64,000 bases of DNA from JAAYUD01 sp963676865. GTDB taxonomy: Bacteria; Bacteroidota; Bacteroidia; Bacteroidales; Bacteroidaceae. The first letter of the stretch is position 1, and each line of letters starts with the position of its first letter. A program made the translations under genes and the position numbers. The stretch lies in contig CAXXSS010000001.1 of the NCBI GenBank assembly GCA_963676865.2, positions 3,410,001 to 3,474,000 on the forward strand, read 5' to 3'. The notes beneath the pieces were generated by a model. That model searched no databases and was not told where the DNA came from. It saw only the letters and a program-made list of their open reading frames with translations. This document shows, in pieces, positions 9,170 to 17,700 of the stretch.

Positions 9170-9378
9170 TATTTTGTTTAAAATCCATGTCTAGGTTAAA
9201 GAGAGAGAATCTTTGCCGAATAGGTTGTCGCTTAAGTATCAGTGCCGAAAGGGTTGCTGCTAAAAGTGGCTACAAAAAGGATATGCCTACTCATGAACCA
9301 AACGTTGTAGAAACAAGATACTATACTTATTGTCTTCACATAAGGTTGTTTTTCATAAAACAATAAATGCTTATGGTC

Positions 9379-9465
9379 GTCTCACACTTGTGCGACAGTT
9401 GTCTCACAAGTGTGAGACAACTGTCGCACGGGAGTGATACAAGTGTCTCACAGCTGTGAGACACT
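9379..9465. repeat. Four-unit palindrome array with 22-bp phasing
   Basis: Four dyads with the core CACA-NN-TGTG (the third is degenerate) have centres at 9387.5, 9409.5, 9431.5 and 9453.5, exactly 22 bp apart. The second is the middle of a larger palindrome with 19-bp arms (9390-9408 and 9411-9429, centre AG), so units 1 and 3 mirror each other. The fourth is a perfect 24-bp palindrome (9442-9465, core TCTCACAGCTGTGAGA). As RNA it could form several alternative hairpins. A second, sequence-different array with the same phasing lies at 62113-62175. Confidence 0.8.
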
Positions 9466-9510
9466 AATACAAACAGGATGTACTTCTGAAATCGATTGTT
9501 TAGATTCTGT

Positions 9511-9556
9511 TATACAAAAAAAGTGTGCCTCAAATGAAGCACACTTTTTTTGTATA
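9511..9556 (-). terminator. Rho-independent terminator of gcvP
   Basis: A perfect 18-bp stem (9511-9528 with 9539-9556) and a 10-nt loop, containing GTGTGC/GCACAC next to a run of seven A and seven T residues. It lies 14 bp past the gcvP stop and would work in either direction. Confidence 0.85.
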
Positions 9557-9569
9557 TAATCAACGTCTT

Positions 9570-12425
9570 TTATTCGAATTTGCCATACATTGTAGGCAAC
9601 AGACGGCGATCGCCAAGTGTATTGTCCACACGCGCAACGTTTATCCAGAACTTGTTATCGCGAACACTTTCGATAGGATATGCTGCTTTTTCTCTGCCAT
9701 AAGAGTGTGACCAATTGTCATTGACAATTTCGTATTCGGGGTGAGGCGCATTAAGTAGCACGTTGTCTTCTTTGTCGGCCACACCGTTTTTCACTTCTTC
9801 TATTTCGGCATAAATAGTTTCCATCACCTTCACAAAGTTGTCGAGTTCCGATAGACTTTCGCTTTCGGTGGGCTCTACCATCAAAGTGCCATGAACAGGG
9901 AAGGAAAGAGTAGGAGCATGATAGCCATAATCCATCAGACGTTTGGCGATATCATTCTCTGATATACCGGTTTCTTTTGCTATATTGCGGCATTCCAGAA
10001 TCATTTCATGACCTACAAAACCGTTTACTCCACGATAAACGATACCATAAGTGTCTTGCAGGCAAGCGGCCAAATAATTGGCATTGAGTATTGCAGCTTT
10101 TGTAACAAAAGTAAGACCTTCGATACCCATCATGCAAATGTAACCGTATGCAATAGGCAGAATACCGGCACTACCAAATGGTGCAGACGATACTTCATTG
10201 TCTGAAGCGCCGAACAAATCGTGTCCGGGCAGGAATGGAAGCAAGTGCTGAGCAACACAAACAGGGCCTACTCCAGGACCGCCACCGCCGTGAGGGGAAG
10301 AAAACGTCTTGTGCAAGTTGAGGTGGCATACATCGGCGCCGATAGTTCCGGGATTGGTAATACCTAATTGGGCATTCATGTTAGCACCATCCATGTACAC
10401 TTGAGCGCCACAGGAATGAATAATTTCACATATTTCTTTGATATCTGTTTCGAAGATGCCATGAGTAGATGGATATGTGATCATTAACGCTGCCAATTCT
10501 TCTTTGTTCTCTTCGGCTTTCTTTCGTAGATCGTCCATATCCACATTGCCATGATTGTCGCATGCACATATCACAGGAGTGAACCCTGCTTGAACAGACG
10601 ATGCGGGGTTGGTGCCATGGGCAGATGCCGGAATAAGAACTTTACGGCGATTGCCTTGACCGATACTCTCGAGATAGGAATGAATGATACGAAGCCCCGT
10701 ATATTCTCCTGCTGCACCCGAATTGGGTTGGAATGTTACACCCGCAAAGCCTGTAAGCACTTCCAATTGATGGCTTAGATTATCAATAAGTTCTTTGTAA
10801 CCTTTGGCTTGATCTTCAGGAACTAAGGGGTGAATACTCATGAACTCCGGGCAACTCAATGGAATCATTGTAGATGCCGGATTCAACTTCATCGTACAAG
10901 AGCCAAGTGAGATCATCGAATGAGTCAAACTGATATCTTTTCTGTCAAGACGTTTGATGAAACGCATCATCTCGGTCTCTGTATGATACTTGCAGAATAC
11001 TTCGTGAGTAAGATAAGAAGAGTTGCGGCGTAGCGTCTCGGGAATATTATATTGTTCGCTGAACGGACATTTTCCTTCGTCTTTGATTTGCTTTCCGGCT
11101 GCAACTTCGAATATATGGAGCAATTGATGAACTTTCTCTGCATTTGTTGTTTCGTCGATGCTATATCCCACATCTCCATTCTTGTAGTAATGCAAGTTGA
11201 TTTTGTTTTCGAGAGCAACGGTGCGAATAAATGCTGTTGTAATAGATTCGGGCAAAGCAATACGAACGGTGTCGAACCAACTGTTATTGCGTGTGGTATA
11301 GCCGATCGATTTGAGCGATTGAGTCAACGTTGTTGTTATGGCAGCGATACGGGTTGCAATATTTCGAATACCTTCTTGTCCATGATAAACGGTATAAAAG
11401 CCCGCCATGATGGCCAATAGTGCTTGAGCAGTACAGATGTTAGATGTTGCTTTTTCGCGTTTAATGTGTTGCTCGCGTGTCTGTAATGCCATGCGGAAAC
11501 AAAGTTTGCCATATTTATCTTTGGACCAACCGATAATACGGCCGGGCATATTGCGTTTATATTCATCGCGTGTTGCAAAGTAAGCGGCCGAAGGTCCACC
11601 GTAAAACATGGGTACACCCAAACGTTGGGTACTACCAAACACAATATCGGCTTCCCATTCTCCCGGAGGAGCAATCAATGCTAGACTTAAGATATCGGCA
11701 TCCACTGCAACTTTGCATCCGCTTTCGTGAGCTCTCTGAACAAACTCGCGATAATCTTCTACGCTACCATCGGCATTGGGGTATTGTACAATACAACCGA
11801 ATACATCGGGAGTAAAATTAAAGTCTTTGTAGTTTCCGATGCGAATTTCGATCTCTTGAGGATAAGCACGAGTTTTCATTACGGCCAGTGTCTCTGGAAA
11901 CACTTTTTCGTCGACAAATAATACGTTGGCACCACTCTTTTGTTTGTCGCGTGGACGAAGACCATGCATCATAGTCATTGCTTCGGCTGCTGCTGTCCCT
12001 TCGTCTAGTAAAGAACAGTTTGCCAACGGCATCGCCGTCAGATCGCAAATAGCTGTTTGGAAAACGAGTAAAGCCTCAAGACGACCTTGTGAAACTTCCG
12101 TTTGATAGGGCGTATAAGATGTATACCATACTGGATTCTCAAAAACGTTACGCTGAATAACAGCCGGCGTTATAGTGTTGTACCATCCTTCGCCGATATA
12201 ACTGTCGTAAATCTTGTTTTTTGAAGCTAACGAGGCAATATGTTCTGCGAACTCATGTTCTGTCATTGCAGGATCCAACTCTAGTGGAGCCTTTAAACGA
12301 ATATTGGCAGGGATAGTTTTGTCTATCAGTTCGTCTATAGAACTTACACCTACCTTTTTTACCATTTCGTTGATATCACTTTCGTTGATACCAACATGAC
12401 GATTTTGCAATAAATCTTTTTTCAT
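9570..12425 (-). CDS. gcvP: Glycine dehydrogenase (decarboxylating), P-protein
   Basis: A 951-residue single-chain P-protein of the glycine cleavage system. It decarboxylates glycine with PLP and transfers the aminomethyl group to the lipoyl arm of GcvH. The PLP-binding region is visible near residue 700 (HLNLHKTFSSPHGGGGPG, with the Schiff-base lysine in HKT). The length matches the fused P-protein, not the two-subunit type. The start MKKDLLQNRHVG sits 20 bp after the MBL hydrolase gene, making it the last gene of a four-gene minus-strand operon; gcvT and gcvH are not in the window. It can consume the glycine made by Tdh and Kbl (46.4-48.7 kb). Confidence 0.97.
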   Translation of the reverse strand: MKKDLLQNRHVGINESDINEMVKKVGVSSIDELIDKTIPANIRLKAPLELDPAMTEHEFAEHIASLASKNKIYDSYIGEGWYNTITPAVIQRNVFENPVWYTSYTPYQTEVSQGRLEALLVFQTAICDLTAMPLANCSLLDEGTAAAEAMTMMHGLRPRDKQKSGANVLFVDEKVFPETLAVMKTRAYPQEIEIRIGNYKDFNFTPDVFGCIVQYPNADGSVEDYREFVQRAHESGCKVAVDADILSLALIAPPGEWEADIVFGSTQRLGVPMFYGGPSAAYFATRDEYKRNMPGRIIGWSKDKYGKLCFRMALQTREQHIKREKATSNICTAQALLAIMAGFYTVYHGQEGIRNIATRIAAITTTLTQSLKSIGYTTRNNSWFDTVRIALPESITTAFIRTVALENKINLHYYKNGDVGYSIDETTNAEKVHQLLHIFEVAAGKQIKDEGKCPFSEQYNIPETLRRNSSYLTHEVFCKYHTETEMMRFIKRLDRKDISLTHSMISLGSCTMKLNPASTMIPLSCPEFMSIHPLVPEDQAKGYKELIDNLSHQLEVLTGFAGVTFQPNSGAAGEYTGLRIIHSYLESIGQGNRRKVLIPASAHGTNPASSVQAGFTPVICACDNHGNVDMDDLRKKAEENKEELAALMITYPSTHGIFETDIKEICEIIHSCGAQVYMDGANMNAQLGITNPGTIGADVCHLNLHKTFSSPHGGGGPGVGPVCVAQHLLPFLPGHDLFGASDNEVSSAPFGSAGILPIAYGYICMMGIEGLTFVTKAAILNANYLAACLQDTYGIVYRGVNGFVGHEMILECRNIAKETGISENDIAKRLMDYGYHAPTLSFPVHGTLMVEPTESESLSELDNFVKVMETIYAEIEEVKNGVADKEDNVLLNAPHPEYEIVNDNWSHSYGREKAAYPIESVRDNKFWINVARVDNTLGDRRLLPTMYGKFE

Positions 12426-12445
12426 AGGTAAGGAACTAAGAATAT

Positions 12446-13105
12446 TTAATAATTTGTTGAATTTCTAAAGAACGGGTTCTCTGCTTTTTCGATTCCGATA
12501 GTTGTTGGAGCACCGTGCCCCGGATATACAATGGTATCATTGGAAACGACAAAGAGTTTGTTTTGTATGTTCTCGATAAGTTCATCAAAATTGCCTCCCG
12601 TTAAATCGGCTCGTCCTACGCTTCCTTGGAAGAGAACATCACCGGAAAACATACATTTGTGTAATTTGCTATAAAAGACAAGTCCACCGGGAGAGTGGCC
12701 CGGAACGAGTAAACACATTAATTCCGTATTTCCGAATTTAATAACGTCGCCTTCTTGAAGATAAGTTCCAATATGAATCGGATCGTCTTTGTATTCCAAT
12801 CCTAAAGATCGGCTTTGCCCGGGCATTGACTCCAGCCAAAACTCGTCGGCTTTATTCGCTTCGGTCTGCACATTGAATTCTCTTTCTACAAATGCGTTGC
12901 CTAGTACATGATCTGGATGCAAATGCGTATTCAGCAAGTGTTTCAAATGCAAATTGTTATTTACTATAAAGTCCTTCAAAGCCTGCTTCTCTGAATTGTA
13001 GTAACATCCTGGGTCAATCACAACGGCGTCGCCCGTTTCGTCCCACAATATATAGCAATTGACAGGAAGAGGATTGAATTCGAATTTCTTTATCTTCATT
13101 TTCAT
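12446..13105 (-). CDS. MBL-fold metallo-hydrolase, glyoxalase II-like
   Basis: A 219-residue metallo-beta-lactamase fold hydrolase. The metal-binding signature THLHPDH is near residue 60; further ligands follow at VPGHSPGG, FSGDVLF and YPGHG. The architecture is that of small hydroxyacylglutathione-hydrolase-like proteins, whose substrates in Bacteroidetes are not established. It lies 14 bp after rsmG and 20 bp before gcvP, so it is co-transcribed with both. Either of two near-adjacent ATGs (13105 or 13099) could be the start. Confidence 0.9.
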   Translation of the reverse strand: MKMKIKKFEFNPLPVNCYILWDETGDAVVIDPGCYYNSEKQALKDFIVNNNLHLKHLLNTHLHPDHVLGNAFVEREFNVQTEANKADEFWLESMPGQSRSLGLEYKDDPIHIGTYLQEGDVIKFGNTELMCLLVPGHSPGGLVFYSKLHKCMFSGDVLFQGSVGRADLTGGNFDELIENIQNKLFVVSNDTIVYPGHGAPTTIGIEKAENPFFRNSTNY

Positions 13106-13119
13106 CTTTATATATAGTA

Positions 13120-13755
13120 TTATTTTTTACTTTTATTGATCACTACATGTACTACCTTTTTTGTTTCGAAAAACTCTTCTTCAAAAACATCCGATAGGTT
13201 GAAGACTGTGGCAAGATTGGCAAATGATTTTATTTCTTCGTCCAGATCGCCACCTTTTAAGCAAATAATTCCATTGGGTAAAGCATTGTGTTGTTCGGGA
13301 GAAATGTTTTTTCGTGCAATTTTGATTAAGCTATCTAAACGCATAACAGCTCTGCTGATTACAAAATCATACAGAGCTTTTTCTTGTTCGGCTCGCTTAT
13401 GGTAAAGCGATACGTTCGTTAGTCCAATGGCTTTTGCAACTTCGGTTGCCACTTGTATCTTTTTACCGATACTATCTATTAACTGGAATTTCACATTGGG
13501 GAAGAGGATAGCTAGCGGAATACCTGGAAAGCCGCCTCCTGTTCCGATATCAAGTACGCAAGAATGATCTTTGAACTGGATAATTTTAGCGATACCCAAC
13601 GAGTGAAGTACATGTCGTTCATAGATATTCTCTATATCTTTGCGAGAAATGACGTTGATTTTAGTATTCCAATCCGCATATAATTCTCCCAATTGGGAAA
13701 ATTGTTGTTTTTGCGTATCAGATAGGTTGGGAAAGTATTTGTTGACAATATCCAT
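13120..13755 (-). CDS. rsmG: 16S rRNA (guanine527-N7)-methyltransferase
   Basis: A 211-residue SAM-dependent methyltransferase that modifies G527 in the 530 loop of 16S rRNA. The SAM-binding motif VLDIGTGGGFPGIPLAI near residue 65 is the RsmG hallmark, followed by the ISRAVMRLDSLIKIA segment of the catalytic region. The length is normal for the family. It is the second gene of the operon, 16 bp after the DUF3298 lipoprotein gene. Confidence 0.96.
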   Translation of the reverse strand: MDIVNKYFPNLSDTQKQQFSQLGELYADWNTKINVISRKDIENIYERHVLHSLGIAKIIQFKDHSCVLDIGTGGGFPGIPLAILFPNVKFQLIDSIGKKIQVATEVAKAIGLTNVSLYHKRAEQEKALYDFVISRAVMRLDSLIKIARKNISPEQHNALPNGIICLKGGDLDEEIKSFANLATVFNLSDVFEEEFFETKKVVHVVINKSKK

Positions 13756-13771
13756 ATGATGCAGTTTTGAA

Positions 13772-14605
13772 CTATATCAGCTCTAATGATTTGAATGTTT
13801 TCTCTTCCATGATATTCTTCAATTTGTCAAAATCTACATGGACCATAATAATGCCGGTATTATAAGGAGCTATCTCGTCTATGTTATAGACAAATACAAT
13901 GCCTTTGTCATCGAAATAAAAGTTCTCGGTAGGCGATATGTTGCCTGTCGCACCGTATCCTTTATCGGCAAGTTCTTCGGCAGAGTGTACTTTATGATCA
14001 ATCATTAATTGTTTTACAATAATTGCTGTCAAATCATTTTGATAGTTCGGCTTAAATAAATCTACCAATTTTATTATCCGCATTTGTTTTAAATCGAAAT
14101 TTTGATAAGTTGTAGCATACATATTGTGTGCTCCGCCAGTATATTCATTGAAGTTCATTTCATAGGTCAGTAAATCGTTTTGTTGATATTTTACTTTCCC
14201 TACAATCGAACGGTAATAATTGTACCATTGGTAAACCGAACTGTCTGCTTCTTGTTTAAAGTTGGGCTCAAGTTCTTTGCGATAATTACTCAGATAATCG
14301 TTGGTGTATTTCTGAATAGCATTCTGAGGATTCAATGACGAATATCCACTTCCTAAACAAAATGCAAGAATCGATTTGGTAAGTGTATCTTTCAAAGATG
14401 CATTATCACATAAATTGGGATATGCAATGTTGATAATCAAATTGCAATATGGCTTTTGCTTGTCACCGAACAGATGTTCTATGCGAGCAACCTTTATACT
14501 ATCGAAAGCAATACGCTTTTTATTGCTCATCTTGCTACTACAAGACGAAAACAGAAAAGCACTTGTTATGATTATGACTAATATACTGACATAATGCTTC
14601 TTCAT
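13772..14605 (-). CDS. DUF4163/DUF3298 (RsiV-like) lipoprotein
   Basis: A 277-residue secreted lipoprotein with an N-terminal signal ending in the lipobox FSSC near residue 22. The fold elements resemble the DUF4163 plus DUF3298 pair seen in RsiV and PdaC: the YEMNFNEYTGGAHNMYATTYQNFDL stretch (about 150-175; GGAH is the DUF3298 hallmark) and a C-terminal FVYNIDEIAPYNTG. RsiV relatives bind lysozyme and PdaC relatives are peptidoglycan deacetylases; no catalytic domain is visible here, so a binding or sensing role is only an inference. It is the first gene of the rsmG-MBL-gcvP operon, with a TAnnTTTG element 49 bp upstream. Confidence 0.85.
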   Translation of the reverse strand: MKKHYVSILVIIITSAFLFSSCSSKMSNKKRIAFDSIKVARIEHLFGDKQKPYCNLIINIAYPNLCDNASLKDTLTKSILAFCLGSGYSSLNPQNAIQKYTNDYLSNYRKELEPNFKQEADSSVYQWYNYYRSIVGKVKYQQNDLLTYEMNFNEYTGGAHNMYATTYQNFDLKQMRIIKLVDLFKPNYQNDLTAIIVKQLMIDHKVHSAEELADKGYGATGNISPTENFYFDDKGIVFVYNIDEIAPYNTGIIMVHVDFDKLKNIMEEKTFKSLELI

Positions 14606-14653
14606 TCGTTCTTTATCTTTAATTTATTCTATAGTACATAAAGAAATATGGAA

Positions 14654-14661
14654 CAAATATA
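14654..14661 (-). promoter_or_regulatory. Candidate -7 element for the DUF3298-rsmG-MBL-gcvP operon
   Basis: The minus strand reads TATATTTG, an exact TAnnTTTG match, about 49 bp before the start codon at 14605. It faces the plus-strand element at 14706-14713 across the divergent spacer. Confidence 0.5.
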
Positions 14662-14705
14662 GCACTTATTCATGATATTTTTATTGAGATTTCCATAAAA
14701 ATAAT

Positions 14706-14713
14706 TAGCTTTG
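14706..14713 (+). promoter_or_regulatory. Candidate -7 element for the DUF5112/DUF5113 sensor operon
   Basis: TAGCTTTG matches TAnnTTTG and lies 23 bp before the ATG at 14736, a short leader. Confidence 0.45.
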
Positions 14714-14735
14714 TTCAATTGAAAAGTGAATCTAT

Positions 14736-17700
14736 GTGATGAATTTGAGATCTATGTCTTTCATTATGGGGATTTTAATATTATTGCTGTCCCTTTGCTC
14801 TTGTGAAGATTTACCTTCTTCACGCGAGGTTCATTACGTTGACTCGCTCAATAATATATCCTATAAAGATAGGTATATAAACATTGTAGAATCGTCAAAT
14901 AAGGCTCTGCAAGCATATAGTGTATGCCGGATGTATAGCCGTGGTAAAGCCGAAGCGTGTAATAATCTTGCTTTCACTTATTTCATGAAGATGAATTTTG
15001 AGAAAGCTGAAGATTTATATAATACGGTAGGAAGTATCTCTAAAAATGAAATAGAGTTGTTGATTGCCGATATTGGTCTTATGAAGATCTATCAGCGTAC
15101 GGCAATGAATGAGGCCTTTTATAAAAAGCGCAATGATGCAAAAAAGAGAATGCGTCATATCGATCAGGATTCATATGTCAATATGCGACCACATGATGTG
15201 GAGAGGTATAACTATGCTTGTTCTGATTTTTATATTACTTCGGCTATCTACTATTATTATCTTAGGCAACACGAAGAGGCTGTCTCATCAATAAATGCTG
15301 TCAATTCTAAGTGGCTCACAACAGACTCTTGCCAATGGATGTATTATCATTATCTGAAAGGTTCTGCATCTCTTTGTTCCGGTACTACTGCTGACGAACA
15401 AAAGCTTAATTGTTTTGATGAGCTCTACATGGCATGGAAAGCCGCTTCGTTGCAGAAAGTAATTTATTTTGAAGCGAATGGATTGCAAAGCATCTCTGAT
15501 ATGTTGGCAGCAAGAAACTCTTATCAGTACTTCGTAATAAGAAGAGGATACCGATTGGCAGAGATGAATATTCGGGTAGATTCAATAATGCCTCTTCGCA
15601 TGGCCCAACGTTCGCTCGATATATTCAATGAATACCAAGATCCTTATCAAGTAGCAGGTTCGTTGGTCACAATTGCCAAATATTACAATATACACGGGCT
15701 CTATACTGATGCTTATCAGATATTGGTCAAGGCATTGAACTTGGTTAATCAGCATCACCAAAAATATTACCATCACAAAAATCCTTCGGAACTGCTTCTT
15801 CCATTCGCACCCAATGACACGGTTAATAGAGAATTGCACTGGATTAATTCCGAACGTTCTAAGACAGTGCCTGAATGGTTGTTGTCGATCAGAGAACAGT
15901 TGAGCGTGACCTATGCAGGACTGGGAAATAAAATAGCATCTGACTATAATCGGAATGCGTATCTGGATATTTTGAATTATACCCGGCAAGATAAACTACT
16001 CGAAAATCGATATAAAGCTTTGAGAGAAGAGTTGCATAAGCTGAATGCCATTTTTATCATTACATTGCTTGGTACAGCTTTGGTGATTCTATTGCTCTGG
16101 CGTTTTAATAAATATGCTCGGGAAAAAGATTCTCAGCATAATGCTTTACTTAAATATCTGTTGGATGAATGTAGGCACATTACCACTTATTCGGCTGAAG
16201 AAGCATCTGCTAAGATGGAAGATTTACTTCAAATAAACCATAAAAATAAAGATGATATAACTATTCGTCGTATACAAATGCCTTACTTAGCGTGGGTTAT
16301 AGATAATAGAAAGGCATTGATGCAATTATCTGAAGAACAAGATCGGCTAGATAAAGAAAAGTATTTGTCTCAACAGCATCTTATAGAAAATAAACGTCAG
16401 AATATTACTAAGAAAACATGTTTGTCTATTGTCAATTCTATTAACCCATACATCGATAGAATTGTAAACGAAGTCTACAAACTGAGAGCAGATCAAGATG
16501 GTGATCAGGATGAGGTTCGGAAAGAAAGGTTACAATATATTGATGAATTGGTAACAACAATCAATGATTATAATGATATTCTGAGTCAGTGGATAAAAAT
16601 GCGTCAAGGTTCTATTAGCCTGAATATCGAAAGCTTTGAGCTGAATGAATTATTTGCTCTTATTAAAAAGGGAAGGCGTACATTTGAAATGAAATCCCAG
16701 AATTTGGTGATCGACGATACAGATGCGATAGTCAAAGCAGATAAATCGCTGACTCTTTTCATGATAAATACACTGACAGAGAATGCTCGAAAATATACGT
16801 CAGAAGGTGGTAGTGTTCATGTATGTGCTGAGTTGACGGATAAATATGTAGAGATTTCTGTCGAAGATACCGGACGTGGCTTGTCTTCTGATGATATAGG
16901 TAAGATATTGGGAAAGAAAGTTTATGATTCAAGTTTTATCGGACTGAAAGATGCCGAGAATATTGATTCTTTGAAGAAAGCCAAAGGCAGTGGTTTTGGG
17001 TTGATAAATTGTAAGGGAATCATAGAGAAATATCGTAAGACAAATCCGCTTTTTGATGTTTGTCTTTTTGGCATAGAAAGCACGCTTGGTAAAGGTAGTC
17101 GATTTTTCTTCCGTATACCCAAAGGAATAAAGAGAACTTTAATCATATTCTGCTGTTTGTTTTTCTCTTTTGCTTTGCAGAGCTGTCATCATGAAGACGA
17201 AATGAAAGAGAAGGATGCGGCAATAGACTCTATTGCAAAAATAGAAAAGCAACCTGGATTTGAGTTATTATTAAACAAAGCCTCTCGATATGCCGATTTA
17301 ACCTATTTCAGTAATGTATATAAGCATCATAGGCAGGCTCTGTTGTATGCCGACTCTGCAATTGCATGTCTCAATGCTCATTATAAGAAATATTCAAAAC
17401 ATCCTAAATATTTCATGAAATTGGTAGGCGATGGTACACCTGCCGAGATAGAGTGGTGGAATAGAATGTACGACTCAGACTTTCACGTTGTTCTAGATAT
17501 TCGTAATGAAGCCGCTGTTGCATTTCTGGCATTGAAAGAACTGGATGGATATGAGTATAACAACGACGCTTATACGTCACTCTATAAATTGCTTGGCGAA
17601 GATAAATCAATAGGGGAGTATTGTCGTCATTTACAGCGTTCGGCTACAAACAAAACAGTAGAGCTGTTTATATGTTTTGTACTTATCATTATTTCTTCTT

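Larger units (their letters stand above)
9091..9569. other. Non-coding spacer between the activator gene and gcvP
   Basis: This 479-bp stretch holds the activator promoter and dyad (9116-9169), the 22-bp-phased palindrome array (9379-9465) and the gcvP terminator (9511-9556). Between 9170 and 9378 I see no gene, only an open frame without recognisable protein character. Confidence 0.6.

Noticed and set aside
9091..9180. Sigma-54 (-24/-12) promoter for the activator operon
   Set aside because: No GG-N10-GC arrangement was found near the start; the TAnnTTTG element fits better.
9151..9366. 71-codon ORF downstream of the dyad
   Set aside because: Starts within the regulatory dyad, has no ribosome site and no recognisable sequence features.
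9379..9465. Possible CRISPR array
   Set aside because: The units are contiguous palindromes with 22-bp phasing and no unique spacers, and there are no cas genes nearby.
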